Positions 1-5,402 of a stretch of 5,402 nucleotides of DNA are shown in pieces. Origin of the DNA: CAUUFM01 sp041844335 (GTDB taxonomy: Bacteria; Bacillota; Clostridia; Lachnospirales; Lachnospiraceae); NCBI GenBank assembly GCA_041844335.1, contig JBGZAX010000066.1, positions 1 through 5,402 on the forward strand. Direction: 5' to 3'. The translations under genes were made by a program, and so were the position numbers. Within the stretch, counting starts at the first letter, position 1. Each line of letters starts with the position of its first letter. A model generated the notes under the pieces. It made no database searches and was not told the DNA's origin. It saw only the letters and a program-made list of their open reading frames with translations.

Positions 1-2463
1 GTGATAAAGACATTGATTTTGTTGCTTGTATATGTAGGAGGATTTTTTTTAGCAGGCTTTTTTTTAAATTACAATTCAAACAGCGATACCCATTTTGTAA
101 AATATGAATCGAAAAATCTGCCTGTTTTAACTGTAAGTACAAACGATGATGAATATAATACATTAAGAGGATATACTCAGGATATGAACATTGAGTATAT
201 GCACGAGAGCTTAAGTGTGGTGAGTGGCGGATCTAAAGTGCTTACTGTTAATATTCGTAATTTTGAAGATGATAACTTGCATATAGATTATGTGATATCA
301 AGCTATGACAAGGATGTAATTTATGGAAGAAGCGAGCTTGATGACATAGTAAAAGAAGAGGATTATTTAGTTGCAAAAATTCCTGTAGACAATCTTCCTG
401 ATAATGAAATGGAGGCTATGCTTAATATTATTCTCTACGAAAAGGATAAGAAAGCAATAAATTACTATGTCAGATTAAAGCGGGGATCTGAAAGAACGGT
501 TAGAGAATATGTAGGCTATATCAGGCAATTTGTTCAGGGTTGTATTGATAAAAAAAATGAGATTGCAAAATATATTGAGCCCAACGGGCTTGATAACAAT
601 GAGGATCTTTCGCTTACCACAATAAATTCGTCATTCAGGAAAATCACCTATCTGAACTTAAAGCCCACTCTTATAAGTCATGTCGATGTTACTCTTTTTG
701 AAATTAGTGACAGTGTTGCTATGCTTGGCTGTAAATATGTGATTAGTGTGACAGGTGATGACAATAAGAGCTTTAATTTGAAAGTAGAAGAAAGGTATAG
801 AGTAAAAAAGGGCACCGATCGCGTGGTTTTGCTTAACTTCAGCAGAACTATTGATGAAGAGTTTGAGAGGCTTAACGCTTTTTATAAGAACAGCATAGGG
901 CTCGGTATAGGCAGCTCGTCTCCTGATTATATCAGCAACACAAAGGGAGATAAGGTATGCTTTTTTGACAACAGCGAGCTTTATATGTATAACAATTCTA
1001 CCGGAATTTTAAATAATATTTTTATTTCAAAGGAAAACGATACCTATAAAAAGCTTTTTGCAACCTATAAAATAAAATTTCTAAGTATGAGCGAAGACGG
1101 CAGCGTGGATTTTTTACTATACGGCTACATTGACAGAGGAGAGCACGAAGGCACTAACGGAGTGATACTTTATCATTTTGATTCGGCTCTTAACACGACA
1201 ATAGAGCGACTTGTGGTAAAAAGTGATAAGTCGCTTGCATTTTTACAAAGAGAAGTGGATAAAATTTCGTATTTAAGCGAGAACAACTGTTTTTATCTAT
1301 CTCTTTCGAATAAGCTTTATGAAATAGATCTGTCTGTTGACGGCACGGCTAAGGTGATTTTAGATGACGGAATCGCATCAGGGCTTATTTCATCTTATGA
1401 CAACAGCTATGTGGCTTATGGACTTGGAATAGCGGAGCTGCCGGAATATAAGAAAGAGGTAATCACCGGACTTTTGCCATTTAAAAAAATAGTGCTTAAA
1501 AATCTTCGTACCGGAGTCACCCAAGGAATCGAAGCAAAAAAAGGAAAAGCCCTTATTCCTATGGGATTTTTAAAGAATGACTTAGTTTATGCGGTTGTGA
1601 GACTAAAGGATGCTCTTCCGAATAGCTACGGCAATATCATTATTCCTGCATACGAAATGGTAGTGGCATCCTCGGATGGACTGAGAATTATGAAAGCATA
1701 TAAGAAAAAGGGCAGATTTATCAGTGATATTGAGTTAAAAAACAGTGTCATAGAGCTTTATAGGGTCAAAAAAGAAAACAACATCTACATAAACTGTAGC
1801 AATGACAGAATAGTGTACAGCGGAGATCTTAAGACAAGTGAAATTATTGCGGATAAGCGAAATACTGATAATAAGGGTAGGATAACCCAGCTTGTTTTCC
1901 CCAATCGAATAATAGATAACGAAAAGCGTATAAGCAAGAGCTTACTTGTGGCTGATAATAAAAGGAGAACAGCAGATGTGAGATCAGATGCCTATGAAGG
2001 AATGTATTCCGTGTTTTCTTTTGACAAGATCATCGGAGAATATAAAAGTCTTTCAAAAGCTGTTCATATGGCATCTGCCAATGCGGCGGTAGTGGTATCT
2101 GGCGATTATGGCAGTATATGGAGCAGAACTGATTACAATGTGGAAACTATTATAGACTATGACAGTCTTAATGACAAATATTATAAAAATCTGAATATAA
2201 ATACAATAGATTATTCCGATGATACCGTGTTAGACCTAAGAGGATGTTCCGTGGATGATGTATTATATTTTATTAAACAGGAGAAAGCAGTTTTAGCCAA
2301 AGGAGACAATAATGAAAATCTGTTAATAGTGGGTTTTGATGAATTTAATCTGATAGTAAGAGGATATAAAAAAGGCAAGCTTTCAGATGAATATTATATC
2401 GGTAAAAACGACAGCAGGGCATTATTTGAAAAGAACGGCAATACATTTGTGTGTTTCATATAA
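1..2463 (+). CDS. Large membrane-anchored extracytoplasmic protein of unknown function, with propeller-like middle and C39-like (probably inactive) C-terminus
   Basis: I do not recognise a named gene. The GTG start is the first base of the window, so no ribosome binding site can be checked and a longer upstream frame is not excluded. However, the N-terminus (MIKT followed by a hydrophobic helix at about residues 4-22) reads as a natural signal anchor with no lipobox Cys, so the bulk should lie outside the membrane. Residues 40-160 look beta-rich. Residues 163-300 mix helix and strand. Residues 300-600 are a run of short strands with repeated turns (for example SEDGSVDFLLYGY, NKLYEIDLSVDG, SSYDNSYVAYGLG), suggesting a degenerate beta-propeller. 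Residues 665-820 (YSVFSFDKIIGEYKSLSKAV, then GCSVDDVLYFIKQEKAVLAK and LLIVGFDEFNLIV) resemble the C39-like papain-fold modules of Clostridial surface proteins, but the catalytic His expected just before the LLIVGFD strand is absent. A binding or structural role is therefore more likely than proteolysis. The following operon has its own promoter. The open frame is secure; domain calls are inference. Confidence 0.85.
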   Translation: MIKTLILLLVYVGGFFLAGFFLNYNSNSDTHFVKYESKNLPVLTVSTNDDEYNTLRGYTQDMNIEYMHESLSVVSGGSKVLTVNIRNFEDDNLHIDYVISSYDKDVIYGRSELDDIVKEEDYLVAKIPVDNLPDNEMEAMLNIILYEKDKKAINYYVRLKRGSERTVREYVGYIRQFVQGCIDKKNEIAKYIEPNGLDNNEDLSLTTINSSFRKITYLNLKPTLISHVDVTLFEISDSVAMLGCKYVISVTGDDNKSFNLKVEERYRVKKGTDRVVLLNFSRTIDEEFERLNAFYKNSIGLGIGSSSPDYISNTKGDKVCFFDNSELYMYNNSTGILNNIFISKENDTYKKLFATYKIKFLSMSEDGSVDFLLYGYIDRGEHEGTNGVILYHFDSALNTTIERLVVKSDKSLAFLQREVDKISYLSENNCFYLSLSNKLYEIDLSVDGTAKVILDDGIASGLISSYDNSYVAYGLGIAELPEYKKEVITGLLPFKKIVLKNLRTGVTQGIEAKKGKALIPMGFLKNDLVYAVVRLKDALPNSYGNIIIPAYEMVVASSDGLRIMKAYKKKGRFISDIELKNSVIELYRVKKENNIYINCSNDRIVYSGDLKTSEIIADKRNTDNKGRITQLVFPNRIIDNEKRISKSLLVADNKRRTADVRSDAYEGMYSVFSFDKIIGEYKSLSKAVHMASANAAVVVSGDYGSIWSRTDYNVETIIDYDSLNDKYYKNLNINTIDYSDDTVLDLRGCSVDDVLYFIKQEKAVLAKGDNNENLLIVGFDEFNLIVRGYKKGKLSDEYYIGKNDSRALFEKNGNTFVCFI

Positions 2464-2470
2464 AAATGAC

Positions 2471-2499
2471 TTGACATTTTATTGATTCAGCCTTATTAT
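2471..2499 (+). promoter_or_regulatory. Sigma-A type promoter of the GntR-ABC operon
   Basis: A perfect -35 box TTGACA (2471-2476) is followed by a 17-base spacer and a -10 box TATTAT (2494-2499, five of six consensus positions). Transcription would start near 2505-2507, giving a leader of about 30 bases before the GTG start at 2537. It lies 8 bases after the stop of the upstream gene, so the operon has its own transcription start. The match is close to ideal for a housekeeping promoter, which fits a gene set kept off by a repressor rather than needing an activator. Confidence 0.8.
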
Positions 2500-2520
2500 T
2501 GTATTAAATAAATCACACAA
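2499..2520 (+). promoter_or_regulatory. Candidate operator: imperfect dyad between the -10 box and the ribosome binding site
   Basis: A 22-base segment begins TTGT and ends ACAA and is symmetric at 7 of 11 paired positions. It covers the predicted transcription start and leader, where a GntR-family dimer would block the promoter. YtrA-type regulators commonly repress their own operon through a dyad at the promoter. The symmetry is weak and the region is AT-rich, so chance is a real alternative. Confidence 0.25.
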
Positions 2521-2536
2521 TTAAGGAGGGGGTTTT

Positions 2537-2911
2537 GTGGCTTGGGAATTTTCTAATGATACACCTATATATATGCAGATAATGGATATAATAAAGTGCA
2601 AGATAATATCCGGAGAATATAAGCCGTCCGATAGAATAGATGCAGTACGAATCCTGGCAACCGAGGCGGCAGTTAATCCGAACACTATGCAAAAGGCATT
2701 GTTGGAGCTTGAAAAGGAGGGACTTTTAAATACAAACAGGACAAAGGGCAGATATGTTACGGATGATGCACAAATCATATCAAATCTTAAAGAGAAAATG
2801 GTAATAGAACGATGGGAAAAGCTTATAGCGGAACTTTCAAATCTCGGGCTTGAAAAGATCGAGATTGAGATTTTTATCAAGAAAAAATTAGACGAATTAT
2901 GCGCTGATTAG
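2537..2911 (+). CDS. GntR-family transcriptional regulator, YtrA subfamily
   Basis: A 124-residue DNA-binding regulator, probably the autorepressor of this operon. The N-terminal winged helix-turn-helix covers about residues 8-76: PIYMQIMDIIKCKIISGEY (helix 1), then AVRILATEAAVNPNTMQKAL (helix-turn-helix with the family's hallmark VNPNTMQKAL), then the wing NRTKGRYVTDD. The remaining 45 or so residues form a short charged helical tail (KEKMVIERWEKLIAEL, then IEIEIFIKKKLDEL). This matches the short dimerisation region of YtrA-type members and lacks the large effector domain of FadR or HutC types. The GTG start is set by a strong AAGGAGG at 2523-2529 with a 7-base spacer. One oddity is that the usual proline-serine before the VR of helix 2 is Asp35-Ala36 here. 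It is the first gene of the operon, 24 bases before the ATPase start, which is the usual YtrA arrangement. Effector unknown. Confidence 0.93.
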   Translation: MAWEFSNDTPIYMQIMDIIKCKIISGEYKPSDRIDAVRILATEAAVNPNTMQKALLELEKEGLLNTNRTKGRYVTDDAQIISNLKEKMVIERWEKLIAELSNLGLEKIEIEIFIKKKLDELCAD

Positions 2912-2924
2912 AGTATGTTATTAG

Positions 2925-2930
2925 TAGGAG
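2925..2930 (+). promoter_or_regulatory. Ribosome binding site deciding the ABC ATPase start
   Basis: TAGGAG lies 5 bases before the ATG at 2936. The upstream in-frame ATG at 2915 has no purine-rich Shine-Dalgarno sequence in front of it, and its seven extra residues (MLLVGEN) would be encoded across this site. Translation from 2936 gives a protein beginning MEPILEFRDLYK, the usual N-terminus for this ATPase type. Confidence 0.75.
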
Positions 2931-2935
2931 AAAAC

Positions 2936-3637
2936 ATGGAACCGATTTTGGAATTTAGAGATTTATATAAGATGTTCGGAAATAAAAGAGCTGTGAACGG
3001 GATAAATATAAAAATATATCCTGGTAAAATAGTTGGCTTGCTTGGGCCCAACGGCAGCGGAAAAACCACGATTTTTAAAATGATAGCCGGGCTTTTAAAA
3101 GTCACGGGAGGGCAAATTTTAGTTGATGGATTGTTCACCGGAGTGGAGAGTAAGAGCATTGTATCTTATCTTCCGGATAATGATTTTTTGGATCCACAAT
3201 TAAGCATAATGGAATGTGTGAATATGTATGCTACATTTTTTGATGATTTTGATTTAAATAGGGCAATGGAGATGATAGAGAATTTGCGGCTTGATATAAA
3301 TTCAAGGCTTAGAAGCTTGTCAAAGGGAAACAAGGAAAAGGTTAATTTAATTTTGACTATGAGCAGGAGGGCTAAGCTTTATCTTTTAGATGAGCCTATA
3401 GGAGGAGTCGATCCTGCTGCCAGATCCTATATTGTAAATACAATTATAAATAATTATGATCCTGCTGCCACAGTAATTATATCTACTCATCTTATATCGG
3501 AGATAGAAAATATCTTGGATGAGGTGGTTTTCTTAAATCAAGGGCAGGTAATGCTATATAATTCTGCAGAAAATTTGAGGATGGAAAATAGGAAATCTGT
3601 AGATCAGATATTCAGGGAGGTATTTGTATGCTATTAA
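2936..3637 (+). CDS. ABC transporter ATP-binding protein (YtrB/CcmA-like)
   Basis: The cytoplasmic ATPase subunit that would power the permease encoded next. From the start at 2936 it has 233 residues, normal for a single nucleotide-binding domain. Visible motifs (numbered from 2936) are Walker A GPNGSGKTT at 37-45, signature LSKGN at 128-132, Walker B LYLLDE at 148-153 with catalytic Glu153, D-loop GGVDP at 156-160 and switch His185 (STHLISEIE). All catalytic elements are intact, so it should hydrolyse ATP. The Q-loop has Asp81 (SYLPDND) where most ABC proteins carry Gln, and the signature is LSKGN rather than LSGGQ. Both fit the YtrB-like branch found beside GntR regulators in Firmicutes. 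It follows the regulator by 24 bases and overlaps the permease start by 10, implying translational coupling. The substrate cannot be told from sequence. A start at 2915 would add seven residues and is less likely. Confidence 0.93.
   Translation: MEPILEFRDLYKMFGNKRAVNGINIKIYPGKIVGLLGPNGSGKTTIFKMIAGLLKVTGGQILVDGLFTGVESKSIVSYLPDNDFLDPQLSIMECVNMYATFFDDFDLNRAMEMIENLRLDINSRLRSLSKGNKEKVNLILTMSRRAKLYLLDEPIGGVDPAARSYIVNTIINNYDPAATVIISTHLISEIENILDEVVFLNQGQVMLYNSAENLRMENRKSVDQIFREVFVCY
3410..3470 (+). repeat. 13-bp exact direct repeat inside the ATPase gene
   Basis: GATCCTGCTGCCA occurs at 3410-3422 and again at 3458-3470, 48 bases (16 codons) apart and in the same frame, each encoding DPAA. The first copy is the conserved D-loop. 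The second lies before the strand leading to the switch histidine. The protein length between motifs looks normal, so this is not an obvious tandem insertion. It may be chance or local copying. Confidence 0.6.
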
Positions 3638-4491
3638 ATCTAATAAGATATGAATTTAAGGCGACCGCTCTTCGATTTTTGCAACTGTTTGCGATCGGTA
3701 TTTCAGTAAGTGTTTTGACTGCCATTTTGATTTCCTCAAATATAAGAGTTGATAATAATTATGGAGTAGTACCGGCTGTTATATCCTTTGTAGTGGGTAT
3801 ATGGATATTTGTGATTATTTCTATACCTTTGCTGGCTCTTATTATGGTAGTGCACAGATTTTATCATTCAATGGTAGGAAAAGGGGCGTATTTCACCTAT
3901 TGTATACCGGCGAGTGCTGAACACCTGGTACTTTCAAAATTAATCGTGTCTGTTATTTGGCATATTGTAAGCGCTATTTTATTGTTTTTCGGGATTTTTA
4001 TTGTAGGAATTTCCACAATCTCCGCCATGAAAGGGTTTAACGTTGACCTGTTTGATCGATTGAAAGAAACTTATATCATGATACAAGATCATCCGGAGGG
4101 AAAACAATATTTAGAGCTTATCAATGAATTGATCGGCGTATATATTATCTTTAACATAGTGTCCATTTTCTACGGAATAATATCGTGGTATTTTGCAGCG
4201 GCGGTGGGTATGCAGTTTCATAAGCATAAGGTAGGGTTTATGATATTGACCATAGTAGGAATAAGTGTATTTATGAATGTTTTGTCTTCATTAGTCATCT
4301 CGGGGGATCTATTTAGATTTTCTTTTGATTCAGTCAAATTTGGCGGAAAAGATATCTTGGGTTTTTACAGAGAATTTGTGGATACACAAAAAATGTGGAT
4401 AATGAAGGTCACATTTATATCGGTTATCTTATCTATAGCAGGTTTTTTTGGAACTGTTCATCTGATAAAGAAAAGTCCGAATGTGAATTAG
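3628..4491 (+). CDS. ABC-2-like transporter permease, six membrane helices
   Basis: A 287-residue integral membrane protein, the presumed partner of the ATPase encoded just before. Hydrophobic segments lie at about residues 17-36, 47-75, 105-131, 168-195, 202-225 and 259-280, giving the six-helix pattern of ABC-2 type exporter subunits. Between helices 2 and 3 the cytoplasmic stretch HRFYHSMVGKGAYFTYCIPA, followed by SAEHLVLSKL, matches the coupling region seen in permeases that sit next to YtrB-like ATPases in Clostridia. The N-terminus (LNLIRYEFKAT) is the usual amphipathic start for this type. The ATG has a GGGAGG site at 3615-3620 with a 7-base spacer and overlaps the end of the ATPase gene by 10 bases, so the two should be made together. 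Only one permease is encoded, so a homodimeric membrane part is expected. Residues 136-165 form a hydrophilic loop between helices 3 and 4. The substrate is unknown; export of, or protection from, an envelope-active compound is a guess from the operon type. Confidence 0.88.
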   Translation: MLLNLIRYEFKATALRFLQLFAIGISVSVLTAILISSNIRVDNNYGVVPAVISFVVGIWIFVIISIPLLALIMVVHRFYHSMVGKGAYFTYCIPASAEHLVLSKLIVSVIWHIVSAILLFFGIFIVGISTISAMKGFNVDLFDRLKETYIMIQDHPEGKQYLELINELIGVYIIFNIVSIFYGIISWYFAAAVGMQFHKHKVGFMILTIVGISVFMNVLSSLVISGDLFRFSFDSVKFGGKDILGFYREFVDTQKMWIMKVTFISVILSIAGFFGTVHLIKKSPNVN

Positions 4492-4521
4492 AGTTTTATA
4501 TTTAAAGATTCTTTTTTAATT

Positions 4522-4557
4522 TTATCGCAAACGAACCTGTAAGCTCGTTTGCGATAA
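4522..4557. terminator. Stem-loop between convergent genes, possible bidirectional terminator
   Basis: A perfect 13-bp inverted repeat (TTATCGCAAACGA at 4522-4534 pairing with 4545-4557) encloses a 10-base loop. It starts 31 bases after the permease stop and lies 65 bases past the stop of the opposing cyclase gene. The position is right for ending both transcripts. The usual U-tract is poor, however: the plus strand continues with ATCTTACCC and the minus strand with an A-rich stretch. It may work weakly, act as a transcript 3'-end stabiliser, or be another kind of site. The rest of the 4492-4626 gap shows only a run of seven T at 4606-4612 with no stem in front of it. Confidence 0.5.
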
Positions 4558-4626
4558 TCTTACCCGGAGGATAATTGAGGATATCTTAAAGCTCAAGCCG
4601 CAATGTTTTTTTGATTACTGTAGATT

Positions 4627-5402
4627 TTATTCAATATCTCCCGGCATATTATAAACAGGCTTGAAATGTTTTTCTTTTTCCTGTTTCATACTTTTCTTGT
4701 TTTCATACATTCGTTTATCAGCTAATGTGATTACCTTTTCATAATCAAAGTCCGCTATTTCCGAGGAGTGGGCAATACCGTGTGCCGCCTCTAAGAGAAT
4801 TCCGTCGTTTCTTTCTCTGTTCACCACATTCATTAGGTCATATAAGTCATTGATTTTGTTTTCTATTGTGTCGAGGTTTGAATTGGGAACGGTTACTAAA
4901 AATTCATCTCCGCCGGTTCTTGCAACCATACAGGGAGTCTTGAATATTTCTATAAGACAGTTTGAAAAGTCTTTCAGAAGAGTATCTCCTCTCAAGTGCC
5001 CCATGCTGTCATTTGTTCTTTTAAGAAAATTTAAATCAAAGGCTACACAATAATAGGGTATTTTATTAGTGTTTAAATCCATCAGCTCGATCATACACTT
5101 TTGCCTGTTGGCAAGACCTGTAAGCGAGTCATTGTATGCCATTTTTTCTAAAACCAGTCGTTCCTGCTCATATTTCAGATTGTTTAACAGGCGTATTATC
5201 ATACTTAACAGAAAGAACACTATCATAAAAATAACTGAGATAGTGCAGATTATGTTATAATCATAGGCTTTAAAAATTTCAAATGTAGTATATGTTATCA
5301 GACTGAATCCTATAAGCTGCAATATAAGACCTGCTGCAAAAAATGCCTGTCCCAATAACAGTAATTTTTGGTAGGCTGATTGATTTTTGTATTCTATCTT
5401 CA
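4627..5402 (-). CDS. Membrane-bound GGDEF diguanylate cyclase, N-terminus beyond the window
   Basis: Makes cyclic di-GMP from two GTP at the inner face of the membrane. The visible part is 257 residues and the frame stays open to the right edge, so the true start is outside. An internal TTG at 5355 has no ribosome binding site and sits inside a hydrophobic run, so it is not a believable start. In visible numbering, two membrane helices lie at about 13-35 and 49-70, then a charged helical linker (LLNNLKYEQERLVLEKMAYN) leads into the GGDEF domain. Its marks are DSLTGLANR at 91-99, the metal and substrate segment FDLNFLKRTNDSMGHLRGD from 121, an intact GGDEF at 163-167 (bases 4900-4914), and ADKRMYENK at 227-235. 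The cyclase should be active. The RxxD inhibitory site expected five residues before GGDEF reads KTPC (154-157), so product inhibition through that site is probably missing. The last 20 or so residues are a charged tail. It is convergent with the transporter operon and has no visible tie to it. Confidence 0.92.
   Translation of the reverse strand, partial: KIEYKNQSAYQKLLLLGQAFFAAGLILQLIGFSLITYTTFEIFKAYDYNIICTISVIFMIVFFLLSMIIRLLNNLKYEQERLVLEKMAYNDSLTGLANRQKCMIELMDLNTNKIPYYCVAFDLNFLKRTNDSMGHLRGDTLLKDFSNCLIEIFKTPCMVARTGGDEFLVTVPNSNLDTIENKINDLYDLMNVVNRERNDGILLEAAHGIAHSSEIADFDYEKVITLADKRMYENKKSMKQEKEKHFKPVYNMPGDIE

Noticed and set aside
2463..2480. AAAATG/CATTTT inverted repeat just after the first gene, considered as a terminator
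   Set aside because: The 6-bp stem is AT-rich, has only a short T run inside and after it, and overlaps the -35 box; too weak to call. No good terminator is visible for the 820-residue gene.
2521..2880. Open frame on the minus strand opposite the GntR gene
   Set aside because: It is antisense to a clear family member, has a low-complexity Ser/Ile/Phe-rich product and no ribosome binding site of note; it is a shadow frame.
2915..2935. Upstream ATG at 2915 as the ATPase start
   Set aside because: It has no Shine-Dalgarno sequence, and the TAGGAG at 2925-2930 is placed for the ATG at 2936.
2908..3159. Open frame on the minus strand opposite the start of the ATPase gene
   Set aside because: It lies over the Walker A coding region of a convincing ABC ATPase and its product shows no domain.
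4606..4612. Run of seven T in the convergent gap as a terminator tail
   Set aside because: No stem of useful length ends directly before it; the nearby TTGAG/CTCAA pair is short and ends too far upstream of the T run.
4850..5260. Two short plus-strand open frames (4850-5053 and 5069-5260)
   Set aside because: Both are antisense to the GGDEF gene, including its conserved motifs, and their products look like random translation.
1..5402. Mobile element, CRISPR array, tRNA/rRNA, riboswitch or defence island
   Set aside because: I saw no transposase, integrase, regularly spaced repeats, structured RNA gene or defence-associated domain on either strand.

Overview
The window is AT-rich, uses GTG as well as ATG starts, and has strong AGGAGG-type ribosome binding sites and a textbook sigma-A type promoter. 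Its proteins have the style of low-GC Firmicutes. The GntR (YtrA-type) regulator / ABC ATPase / single permease layout, together with a large membrane-anchored extracytoplasmic protein, suggests a Clostridia member, probably Lachnospiraceae-like. That placement is inferred from family resemblance only.

Layout. Positions 1-2463 (+) encode an 820-residue protein with one N-terminal membrane anchor. It has a beta-rich, propeller-like middle and a C-terminal stretch that resembles an inactive C39-like (papain-fold) module; its function is unknown. A 73-base gap (2464-2536) holds a near-consensus promoter and a weak dyad that could be an operator. Positions 2537-4491 (+) form a compact three-gene operon: a short YtrA-type GntR repressor, an ABC ATPase (best start at 2936, not 2915) and a six-helix ABC-2-like permease that overlaps the ATPase gene by 10 bases. 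Positions 4492-4626 are a convergent intergenic gap containing a perfect 13-bp inverted repeat. Positions 4627-5402 (-) hold the 3' part of a membrane-bound GGDEF diguanylate cyclase. Its reading frame stays open through the right edge, so the N-terminus lies outside the window.

How they work together. The regulator probably represses its own promoter and so controls the ATPase and permease, as in ytr-type operons that respond to envelope stress or cell-wall-active compounds. The ATPase and permease would make one ABC exporter-type complex. The 820-residue protein and the cyclase are separate units; nothing in the sequence ties them functionally to the transporter. The window looks mostly like ordinary chromosomal content. 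I see no mobile element, CRISPR array, RNA gene or defence system. The least explained item is the 820-residue protein.
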